Below, piece after piece: positions 26,977-34,249 of a stretch of 49,715 bases of DNA. The position numbers were made by a program, and so were the translations under genes. How positions within the stretch are numbered: position 1 is the stretch's first letter; each line of letters starts with the position of its first letter. The notes beneath the pieces were generated by a model. That model was not told the origin of the DNA and made no database searches. It saw only the letters and a program-made list of their open reading frames with translations. This DNA is from Bacillota bacterium (GTDB taxonomy: Bacteria > Bacillota_A > Clostridia > Lachnospirales > Lachnospiraceae). The DNA lies in contig JAEZSL010000427.1 in the NCBI GenBank assembly GCA_023443925.1, positions 1 through 49,715 of the forward strand, in the 5' to 3' direction.

Positions 26977-28809
26977 ATGATAGCATTTAAGAAATTATTT
27001 CCATTTAAAGTCAAGTTAGGAATATTATTATTTATGATTGTTTTACTTATTTCCAGTTTTTTAGGACTTTTTCAATACATAATTATGCGTAACAGTTTAG
27101 AAGACGGTTATGAGCAAAGTAAAAAATTAATGAATGACCGGATAATCAATGTAATCCGTAACGCAGATTATGTAAATATGCTTCTGGAGAAACCCATTGA
27201 AGAGAGGTCACGCAGGATTCTTGAGGCGGTAAGTAAACAATATGATGCCGGCCAGGGTATTAATTTTGATTTAGATCCCTTTATCAGCGGAACGGATAAC
27301 ATAAATCTTTACGTCATTGACAGCAATAACACGGTAATAAAAGCAACGGATCAAACAGACATCGGTCTTAACTTTTCCGGATTTCCGGATTTTACAGCGT
27401 ATCTCAGTGAATTAAGATATAACGGTGTATTTTCTGCTCCGAGGATCAGTTTATCCATAAACCAAAAAAACATTTCCAAATTCTGTTATATGCCCTCTTC
27501 CGATGGCAGGTATATTTTTGAAACCGGATCTTTAATTGAGTATGACAAAGAATATTTTTCAGGCTTTGGCTTTGATGACTTTGAAGAAAAGATATTGGAG
27601 GAAAACAGCTTTGTTGACCGTATCATCCTCTATGATTATCAGGGGAATTCCTACAAAAAAGACGCTTCGGGAAATAGCCTGAAGATTCAGTATTCCTATT
27701 CGGAATATTTTAAGGAGGCCCTGCAATCTCTTAAACAAGTAGAGGTAATTCATACCTACAATGGCAGAAAAGCATACTATGTGTATTTACCTTATGAAAT
27801 ATTAAATGCCCAAGGTGCAAATGAAAGAAATGTTGTAGAAATTATTTATAATGATTATATATTGGAAGAAAATCTGAAATCCAACATGAAAATAATCCTG
27901 TTTTTTGTGGCAATCGGAGCTGTAATCTCCGCTTCCATCGGATTTTTTGTGGCAGGTATTCTCACAAAACCCATTAAAGAAATTACAGATGGCGTCGTAC
28001 AGGTTTCAAAAGGCAATCTATCCTATCAGTTTAAATTAATAATTAATGATGAGTTCTCCATTCTCGGTAACCAGTTTAACAAAATGACTTACGAAATACG
28101 AAAATTACTCGATGAACGTTATAAATTTGAAAATGATCTGCAGCAAAAAAACCAGGAAGTATTCAGTCAAAAAGAAGAAATTTCAGCCTTGTATGAAGAA
28201 ACTACAGCCTTAAATGAAGAACTGGAAAGCTTCCTGCTGCAAAATCAAAACAGCTATTTTGAAACGGTAAGAGCCCTTGCTAATGCCATCGATGAAAAAG
28301 ATCCCTATACCGGCGGACACTGCCAAAGAGTCATGGAATACTCCCTTCTTATTGCGAAAACCATGGGGTTAAACCAATCGGAATTGGAGGACTTAAAGTT
28401 TGGCAGTATTCTTCATGATATCGGAAAAATAGGGATTTCAGAAAACATTTTAAATAAGGACGGTAAATTAACCGACGAAGAATACGGTGAAATTAAAAAG
28501 CATCCTGAAAAAGGCAATCATATCTTAAAAGAGTTAAATTTTATGAAAAATTGCAGACGGATCATTTACGAACACCACGAAAGAATTGACGGTAAAGGTT
28601 ATCCCAACGGTTTGCGGGGAGAAGAAATCGATCTTCTTGCCAGAATCGTCTGCGTAGCCGATTCTTACGACGCCATGACCAGCAGCAGGCCTTACCGCGA
28701 TAACACCCTTACTAAGGAACAGGCCATTGAAGAATTGATACGCAATAAGGGTACCCAGTTTGACTGTAAGGTAGTCGATAGTTTTATCGCTGCTCTGAAC
28801 GGAATATAG
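26977..28809 (+). CDS. Membrane HD-GYP domain phosphodiesterase
   Basis: A 610-residue protein predicted to degrade cyclic di-GMP. A membrane segment at about 10-32 and another at about 305-330 enclose a Cache-like sensor of about 270 residues. HAMP follows (TKPIKEITDGVVQVSKGNLSY), then a coiled coil (about 390-435) and the HD-GYP domain with LHDIGKIGI, HPEKGNHIL, EHHERIDGKGYPNGLRGEEI and RIVCVADSYDAMTSSRPYR, so all metal ligands and the GYP loop are intact. The start is the ATG at 26977 with AGGAGG five bases upstream; two in-frame ATG codons lie earlier without such support. It pairs functionally with the diguanylate cyclase at 13423. Confidence 0.9.
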   Translation: MIAFKKLFPFKVKLGILLFMIVLLISSFLGLFQYIIMRNSLEDGYEQSKKLMNDRIINVIRNADYVNMLLEKPIEERSRRILEAVSKQYDAGQGINFDLDPFISGTDNINLYVIDSNNTVIKATDQTDIGLNFSGFPDFTAYLSELRYNGVFSAPRISLSINQKNISKFCYMPSSDGRYIFETGSLIEYDKEYFSGFGFDDFEEKILEENSFVDRIILYDYQGNSYKKDASGNSLKIQYSYSEYFKEALQSLKQVEVIHTYNGRKAYYVYLPYEILNAQGANERNVVEIIYNDYILEENLKSNMKIILFFVAIGAVISASIGFFVAGILTKPIKEITDGVVQVSKGNLSYQFKLIINDEFSILGNQFNKMTYEIRKLLDERYKFENDLQQKNQEVFSQKEEISALYEETTALNEELESFLLQNQNSYFETVRALANAIDEKDPYTGGHCQRVMEYSLLIAKTMGLNQSELEDLKFGSILHDIGKIGISENILNKDGKLTDEEYGEIKKHPEKGNHILKELNFMKNCRRIIYEHHERIDGKGYPNGLRGEEIDLLARIVCVADSYDAMTSSRPYRDNTLTKEQAIEELIRNKGTQFDCKVVDSFIAALNGI

Positions 28810-28840
28810 ATAGTTTTATAGCTGTTCTGAACGGAATATA
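28777..28840. repeat. 32-bp tandem duplication spanning the HD-GYP stop codon
   Basis: 28777-28808 and 28809-28840 differ at two positions only. The first copy is the end of the HD-GYP gene and its TAG falls on the junction; the second copy is out of frame and untranslated. Confidence 0.9.
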
Positions 28841-28907
28841 AATCTAATTACCGACAGTGTTAAAATTTCTGCCGGAATTTTGATACGGATCTTATACTAT
28901 GATGTAT

Positions 28908-28951
28908 ACCATATATCTGATATAGTTCTAATATTTGATCAGATATATGGT
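28908..28951. repeat. Perfect 14-bp inverted repeat
   Basis: Arms ACCATATATCTGAT (28908-28921) and ATCAGATATATGGT (28938-28951) around 16 bases, in the convergent region between the HD-GYP gene and the nucleotidyltransferase-like gene. No T run follows. It may be a bidirectional 3' stem or a protein site. The rest of 28841-29010 shows nothing. Confidence 0.6.
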
Positions 28952-29010
28952 GCCAGGATATAACTGATTAATTGTGATAATCCGAACTGACAGGTGTTAT
29001 CTGCAATACC

Positions 29011-29169
29011 TTAATTATAATTACTACTTAATAGTTTCTCAATATAATGTCTGCCAGCATCTGCCATCTCTTCCGGGGACTTCCGCAGATCTTCACTTAA
29101 CCACAAGGACGTAATGCTCTGCCGGTGGCTTTTAAACTTTTTACTTATGTTGTTATGATACCAGGATTT
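29011..29169 (-). pseudogene. 52-codon coding remnant overlapping the end of the nucleotidyltransferase-like gene
   Basis: On the minus strand a frame without a start codon reads KKFKSHRQSITSLWLSEDL and then RKSPEEMADAGRHYIEKLL before a TAA at 29011. It looks like the helical C terminus of a regulator-like protein (TetR-type tails often have S-PEEMA), but I cannot name the family. It overlaps the last eight codons of the gene ending at 29145 in another frame. It could be the end of a lost gene or of a frameshifted extension. Confidence 0.35.
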
Positions 29170-30185
29170 TTATCTATAATCTCCTCCGTAACGTTCCACA
29201 ATTCCGGAAGAAACTGAATTCCCCTCTCACTCCTGCTGATGATATCCTTATCAGAGCTGATTCCAAGCTCCTGCATAAAATTCTTAAAATCCGGCAACAG
29301 TTCTTTTTGAATTCCGGCAGGGGCATCAGCTGCCAGAATTTTATGACAGCGGGCATAGGTGGCCGCCATCCAAAAAACAGCTTCCCGGTGATACCCTTCC
29401 TCAATAAGCCGATAGCTTCCGTCAATTGCAATAATTTTGGATTTGACAGTAATATCCTCACGAAAGGGGAAAGGGGTCCGGGCTGCTTTTACGGCGGCAT
29501 CATAGGTTTTTTCCAGGTTCTTCAGATGTATTTTTACACCCTGTGGTGTCAGCTCCTTACATCCAAGCAGCTCCAGCAGTTTCTGGTAAAAAGCATCATA
29601 CCCATACTGTACCAGTACTTCCTTCACCGCCTGGTAGCGGCGCCTGACAGTGGGATTACGAAGTGCTGCCAGCAATAGCACATGGGTTGTTATCCCCGTA
29701 GGAAAGAGCCATTGTGTTACCAGATCATAATAAGGAGCGGTAGTATCGATGCCTTTTAAACTACTCTCAATTTTGTCCAGTACATTCCGGCATCTGCGTA
29801 TTACCCATTCTTTTTCCGCAAAATGTTTGGATACCTGGGATTGCAGACTTGTTAAATACCCGGTAGGGTCCAGTAGAATCGTATTTCTTTTTAAACTATT
29901 TGCCAAATGGTGTGAAATCAGAATTTCTTCTATGGATGCAAATTCTTCCTGGGGTATTTGTGTGACTTCCAGTAATATGCACTCATACTTAAACTTTCCC
30001 AGCTTTAGGGTGGTGGGTTTTCCGGTGACTACAATAATATCAACGTCGGAAGTTTCCTGCAGTTCTGCATCGTCCGCCATTTCAGCCGTTGAACCGCTTA
30101 TGTATGCCCCCAGAAAATCTTCTCCTTTGCTCCCAATCTCATTGACCCACTTTGCCGCTATATTCTTTGCCATCCCTATCTTCAT
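29145..30185 (-). CDS. Nucleotidyltransferase-fold protein (pol-beta superfamily)
   Basis: A 346-residue cytoplasmic protein. The N-terminal 100 residues carry the nucleotidyltransferase signature: Gly31-Ser32 in AYISGSTAEM and Asp47-x-Asp49 in TSDVDIIVV, as in aminoglycoside adenylyltransferases and related minimal transferases. The remaining 240 residues are helical, without a family I recognise. It likely transfers NMP to a small molecule or protein; an antibiotic target is possible but unproven. GGAG precedes the ATG. It is a single gene, and another frame with coding character begins across its end (29011-29169). Confidence 0.75.
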   Translation of the reverse strand: MKIGMAKNIAAKWVNEIGSKGEDFLGAYISGSTAEMADDAELQETSDVDIIVVTGKPTTLKLGKFKYECILLEVTQIPQEEFASIEEILISHHLANSLKRNTILLDPTGYLTSLQSQVSKHFAEKEWVIRRCRNVLDKIESSLKGIDTTAPYYDLVTQWLFPTGITTHVLLLAALRNPTVRRRYQAVKEVLVQYGYDAFYQKLLELLGCKELTPQGVKIHLKNLEKTYDAAVKAARTPFPFREDITVKSKIIAIDGSYRLIEEGYHREAVFWMAATYARCHKILAADAPAGIQKELLPDFKNFMQELGISSDKDIISRSERGIQFLPELWNVTEEIIDKNPGIITT

Positions 30186-30404
30186 GACTCTCCGCCTCCC
30201 ATATATAAATACCTAAATATTGATATATCCGGTACTATACTGCGTTTACTCTTGTAATATAACTTATTATATATTATAGCCTGCAAAATCCAAAAAAGGC
30301 AGACTTTTCATCAGTCTTTTTGTGTGCTATACTTACTTATGGCCGTTTTGGAATTTACATCCGTGAAAAATATCTGAGTTGCTATAACATATCTAAGATA
30401 AATC

Positions 30405-30439
30405 GATAAAGAAACTGGGAGCTCTGACAACCCCCAGTT
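30405..30439 (-). terminator. Terminator after the gene at 30505
   Basis: Arms AACTGGG and CCCAGTT (30413-30419, 30433-30439) are followed on the minus strand by TTCTTTAT. It closes the small membrane-protein gene. The remaining bases of 30186-30504 show no other feature. Confidence 0.5.
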
Positions 30440-30504
30440 CATAATTATTCTCTATAACTTTTCTTACATATTAATCATTAAGCAAATCAATATACCCGCA
30501 TAAA

Positions 30505-30894
30505 TTATTCAAAGAAATATACTAAATCATTTGGATTATAATTAGATACCTTATAGACCTTATTATTAACTGTAATTTTATCATTCAGAAAAGATATCTG
30601 CATTATACTTTTATCGTTGTATTCCACTGTAAAAAGATACTGCCATCCTTTTTCATTTTTATCTTTAAATTTATGCAATGACATCTTACTTAATGTATCT
30701 GCAAAGGAATTCCATTTTTCACCAGGAATAATAACACTCATTGGTTTTTCTGTCATTTGAGTTACAGCGGTTATTTTTGTTACTTTACTTAAATCAACTT
30801 TTATTGAAATATCATTATTACTAGTCCTTACTAAATAAAAAATAAATACCACCCCTATGATTAAAATTGCTATTATAATTCGTTTGGATTTCAT
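30505..30894 (-). CDS. Small hypothetical signal-anchored protein
   Basis: A 129-residue protein with a basic start (MKSKR) and one hydrophobic segment at about residues 5-22, then a polar domain of about 105 residues. The pattern of alternating strands (WQYLFTVEYNDKSIMQISFLNDKITVNNKVYKV) suggests a small beta-rich extracytoplasmic domain. No known family is recognised. It stands alone, with a terminator behind it. Confidence 0.65.
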   Translation of the reverse strand: MKSKRIIIAILIIGVVFIFYLVRTSNNDISIKVDLSKVTKITAVTQMTEKPMSVIIPGEKWNSFADTLSKMSLHKFKDKNEKGWQYLFTVEYNDKSIMQISFLNDKITVNNKVYKVSNYNPNDLVYFFE

Positions 30895-31280
30895 ATCATA
30901 CTCCTTATGCTATTTGCTGAAATAAATCGTACCATCCAAAGTTTGTGTGTCTGGTTCTAGAATGCACCACAACCGGATAACACTACTTCAATTTGGTTAC
31001 AATCAAATTATTATTATAATCAACTCCTCCCGTAACTAGCAATTTAATCTCTAAATGTCTAAAATATTGATAGTGGTATGATAATATTATAACAATATTA
31101 TACACAATACAGCAACCAAATTTTGTAAATTCCGACTTATTACCTTAAAATCCATTCTATATTTTATATTTTATTTGTTATAAGCTGAAATCCATCAGCT
31201 CAGTAATACCCTCAACAAGAATACCCCTCACTGCCGGTACAATCGAACCGTTCTATATAACAGCATACAAAGTATTAATT
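30895..31280. other. Intergenic region
   Basis: AT-rich DNA between the AraC gene end and the small membrane-protein gene. It has weak inverted repeats (arms ATTTG/CAAAT near 30992 and AGCTGA/TCAGCT near 31183) and several TATAAT-like stretches. I could not identify a gene or define the promoter of the gene at 30894. Confidence 0.3.
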
Positions 31281-32081
31281 TTAATTACTATTACGATACT
31301 GCATTGGTGAAATTTTCCCGTGGTACTTAAAATATTTGGTAAACAGATTACTGTCATCATAGCCCAGATAAGAAGAAATCTCTTTAATGGAATAATCGCT
31401 TGTCAGTAATAATTTCTTTGCCAGATTCATTTTCTGCTTACTGATATAATCCATTAACGACAGGTCATAGTGTTTCTTTATAACCCTGCATAAATAGTCT
31501 TTGTTATATTCTAAATTTTCTGCCACCATCTGCGCTGTTAAAGGCTTGGTAATGTTATCTTCTACAAAATTAGCGAACCTGGTCAAAAGGACCTGCTGCG
31601 GAGAATTTTCACCGGTACATTTTCTGATCTGGTGAAACAATAGGATTAAAACGGAATCCTTAGTTAAATCACTTATATTTCCTTCTACCATGATATTTTT
31701 GATTTCGTCGAAAAGCATATGAATTTTATCCGGCTGATAGATGTGTTCCATACCCTTTGGCACACCAAAATTAACAGCATTATCGGTTTGAAAATCAATC
31801 CAGTAAAAAGAGGTCTCCGGCTCACTTATTTTTCTGCCCGTGATTGTCTTATACGGCGGAATCACAATCAAATCATTTCTTTTTAACACCCGGCTGTCAT
31901 CATCGATCTGCAGATAGAGATTCCCCTCCGTAACATAGATCAGCTCATACTTTTCTAAAAAACGTTTCTTGTGTATCCAGTTACTTTGAGACTGTATCAA
32001 TCCAAAATCGATGAACTCCAGGTAATAGGTTCTGCTTTCTTTTGTATATTTTTTTATATTTTGAGGTTTGTGGAGAATCAT
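31281..32081 (-). CDS. AraC family transcriptional regulator
   Basis: A 266-residue regulator with an N-terminal cupin-type domain (LIYVTEGNLYLQIDDDSRVLKRNDLIVIPPYK) and two C-terminal helix-turn-helix motifs (LTAQMVAENLEYNKDYLCRVI; then YSIKEISSYLGYDDSNLFTKYF with the ISPMQYR ending). The start may be the ATG at 32081 or a GTG 15 bases upstream; neither has a strong ribosome binding site. It is divergent from the GH32 gene at 32258 and most likely controls it in response to fructan, sucrose or a breakdown product. Confidence 0.9.
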   Translation of the reverse strand: MILHKPQNIKKYTKESRTYYLEFIDFGLIQSQSNWIHKKRFLEKYELIYVTEGNLYLQIDDDSRVLKRNDLIVIPPYKTITGRKISEPETSFYWIDFQTDNAVNFGVPKGMEHIYQPDKIHMLFDEIKNIMVEGNISDLTKDSVLILLFHQIRKCTGENSPQQVLLTRFANFVEDNITKPLTAQMVAENLEYNKDYLCRVIKKHYDLSLMDYISKQKMNLAKKLLLTSDYSIKEISSYLGYDDSNLFTKYFKYHGKISPMQYRNSN

Positions 32082-32114
32082 ATCGTATATTCTCACTTTC
32101 TAATATATTTTTCA

Positions 32115-32174
32115 CTTGTAATCCAATATTAAAAGAATTATCATAAGTGTATATTACAAGGGTTTATCTGTCAA
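32115..32174 (-). promoter_or_regulatory. Promoter of the AraC gene with overlapping inverted half-sites
   Basis: On the minus strand TTGACA (32174-32169), a 17-base spacer and TACACT (32151-32146). The spacer contains ATTACAAG (32153-32160), and its inverse CTTGTAAT lies at 32115-32122. The pair could be AraC half-sites through which the protein limits its own expression and turns on the GH32 gene. Confidence 0.4.
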
Positions 32175-32257
32175 TTTTAGAATCCAGTAAAACCAATAAT
32201 CAGTCGTATTTTATCACAATCACAGTTCAGTAATTATTAAAATTGGAGGAATATACA

Positions 32258-33844
32258 GTGAAAATAGGTATCAGCAAAAAGTATTTAGTCTTACCCCTTG
32301 GATTTCATGCCGTTAAAAAGAAACTCAGTTTTTTTAAGGATAAGGAGCTGGTTTTCGATCTAGACGTTGCTTTGGACAGTACAGAGCCGGATTATTACCA
32401 GTACATAAATTTGGATCGTTTTCTTAACTGTGAACTGGAGCTTATATGCAAACCTCAGATTGATATAAATTTTACATTAACCGACGAACTTCCGGATTCC
32501 GGTATCTATCAGGAAAAATACCGTCCCCAGGTTCATTTTTCCGCAAAGAGAGGCTGGATTAATGACCCCAACGGACTGCTTTTCTACCATGGTGCTTATC
32601 ATATGTTTTACCAGCACAATCCTGCCGGCAGCAAATGGGGAAATATGCATTGGGGACATGCCGTAAGCCCGGATTTATTGCACTGGGATGAAAAGGAATG
32701 TGCCTTATCTCCGGATGAAACCGGCACCATGTTCTCCGGTTCCGCAATTATTGATACCGAAAATCGGACCGGTTTAAAATGCAATGATAATGATGTAATT
32801 CTGCTCTATTATACCGCTGCGGGAGGAACATCCCAGCTTTCAGAGGGCAAAAAGTTTACCCAGTGCCTGGCATACAGTACCGACGGCGGAAAAAGCTATC
32901 AAAAGTATGCCAATAATCCGGTTCTGTCCCATATCGAAAGCGAGAACCGGGATCCAAAAGTGATTTATTCACCGGAATTGCAGGCTTATATTATGGCCTT
33001 GTATTTAAATGATGACCGCTTTGCTTTATTTACGTCAAAAGATCTTCTGAATTGGAACTTTCTTCAGGAAACCGCAATCGCCGGTGATGCGGAATGCCCA
33101 GACTTTTATCCGCTGGCACTGGATGGGAATCACAATAACATAAAGTGGATATTATCCGGAGCCTCTGATCGTTATACCATCGGTGATCTGGAGAAAGGCG
33201 TATATCATATCAGCCAGCCGTCTAAAAGGCTCCATTACGGTAAAAACAATTACGCTGCACAGACTTTCTCCGATGTTCCCAAAGAAGACGGCCGCAGAAT
33301 CCGAATTGCCTGGAATACCATGGAAGTGCCAAATGCAGGCTTTAACAATTCCATGTGCATTCCCACTGAAATGAGTCTGAAGACCATAAACAGCGACATC
33401 TACCTCTGTACTAACCCCATAGCAGAATTACGGGAATTGTATGATAAAACAGTTACCTATACCGACATCCCCGTGTCGGAGGAAACTACCTTTACCGCTC
33501 CCCTGTCCGGCAAAGCGCAGGATATCGAACTGGAGATAACAGCAGACGAAAACAGTGAATTCTCTATTGCTATTTATGGTATGGAACTCAATTGTAAGGT
33601 AAAGGAAAATCTTCTTAATTTCCAGGAAAATACCATGCCGTTGTATGCTAAAGATAAAAAGATAAATCTACGCTTAATCGTAGATGCCCTGGGTGTGGAA
33701 GTATTTGCAGATCAGGGACAGGCACATATGTGTATGGGCTTTTTAAGCGATTATAACTTAAATCGCCTGGAAGTTAAATCCTTGCAGGCAAATACCTGTA
33801 TAAAAAACTGCTCTATATCCGAACTTAAAAATATCTGGCTGTAA
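32258..33844 (+). CDS. Glycoside hydrolase family 32 protein (fructan/sucrose beta-fructosidase)
   Basis: A 528-residue cytoplasmic hydrolase. The catalytic set is complete: Asp103 in GWINDPNG (nucleophile), RDP at 231-233 (transition-state stabiliser) and Glu279 in ECPDFYPL (acid/base). A five-bladed propeller is followed by a C-terminal beta sandwich (about 390-528). No signal peptide is present, so it acts on imported oligosaccharides; levanase-, inulinase- or invertase-type specificity cannot be separated. The start is a GTG at 32258 directly after TTGGAGGA; the longer frame starts inside that site. The divergent AraC gene is the likely regulator. Confidence 0.92.
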   Translation: MKIGISKKYLVLPLGFHAVKKKLSFFKDKELVFDLDVALDSTEPDYYQYINLDRFLNCELELICKPQIDINFTLTDELPDSGIYQEKYRPQVHFSAKRGWINDPNGLLFYHGAYHMFYQHNPAGSKWGNMHWGHAVSPDLLHWDEKECALSPDETGTMFSGSAIIDTENRTGLKCNDNDVILLYYTAAGGTSQLSEGKKFTQCLAYSTDGGKSYQKYANNPVLSHIESENRDPKVIYSPELQAYIMALYLNDDRFALFTSKDLLNWNFLQETAIAGDAECPDFYPLALDGNHNNIKWILSGASDRYTIGDLEKGVYHISQPSKRLHYGKNNYAAQTFSDVPKEDGRRIRIAWNTMEVPNAGFNNSMCIPTEMSLKTINSDIYLCTNPIAELRELYDKTVTYTDIPVSEETTFTAPLSGKAQDIELEITADENSEFSIAIYGMELNCKVKENLLNFQENTMPLYAKDKKINLRLIVDALGVEVFADQGQAHMCMGFLSDYNLNRLEVKSLQANTCIKNCSISELKNIWL

Positions 33845-33852
33845 CACAGGAT

Positions 33853-34027
33853 ATCATTACAATTACGATATTTAGTTTTTCTGTAAAGTCATACAACCGT
33901 TAGGTGTTGTTTTTCTTTAAATTCGTAATGCTGTTACGTTATTGGTTTTCTGCATAGTAGCAACACCTTTATGATATTGGTTTTGAATAAAGTCGTAACA
34001 CCATTACATTATTAGTTTATCTGTACA
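33853..34027. repeat. Degenerate 35-bp tandem repeat array, about five copies
   Basis: Copies begin near 33853, 33889, 33923, 33958 and 33993. The last three are exactly 35 bases each, sharing TCGTAACACC, then TTAC-TTATTGGTTTTCTG. There are no unique spacers, so this is not CRISPR. It lies between the GH32 stop and a hairpin terminator. Confidence 0.75.
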
Positions 34028-34059
34028 TAATAACCTTACGGCAGCTCATAAAATAGAAT

Positions 34060-34100
34060 GAAGCGAATAAATCTGGCTTCTGGCCTTGTTTATTCGCTTC
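34060..34100. terminator. Bidirectional terminator after the GH32 gene
   Basis: Perfect 12-base arms GAAGCGAATAAA (34060-34071) and TTTATTCGCTTC (34089-34100) lie between convergent genes (GH32 and the GTPase-nuclease fusion). T-rich sequence follows on both strands. Confidence 0.65.
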
Positions 34101-34249
34101 CTCTTATTTGTAGTACAATTTCTTCTCCTGTACTTTGGTGTCAATATCATTTGGTTAACGTATTTCCTTTTAAAGGGATAAACTAATAATCTGTCAATTT
34201 ATACTTCCTCCTTTAATAAAGTCTGGCTTACGGCACCATTTCTACTTTA

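Noticed and set aside
33853..34027. Possible CRISPR array because of about 35-bp periodicity.
   Set aside because: Units follow each other directly with no unique spacers and are degenerate; no cas gene is in the window.
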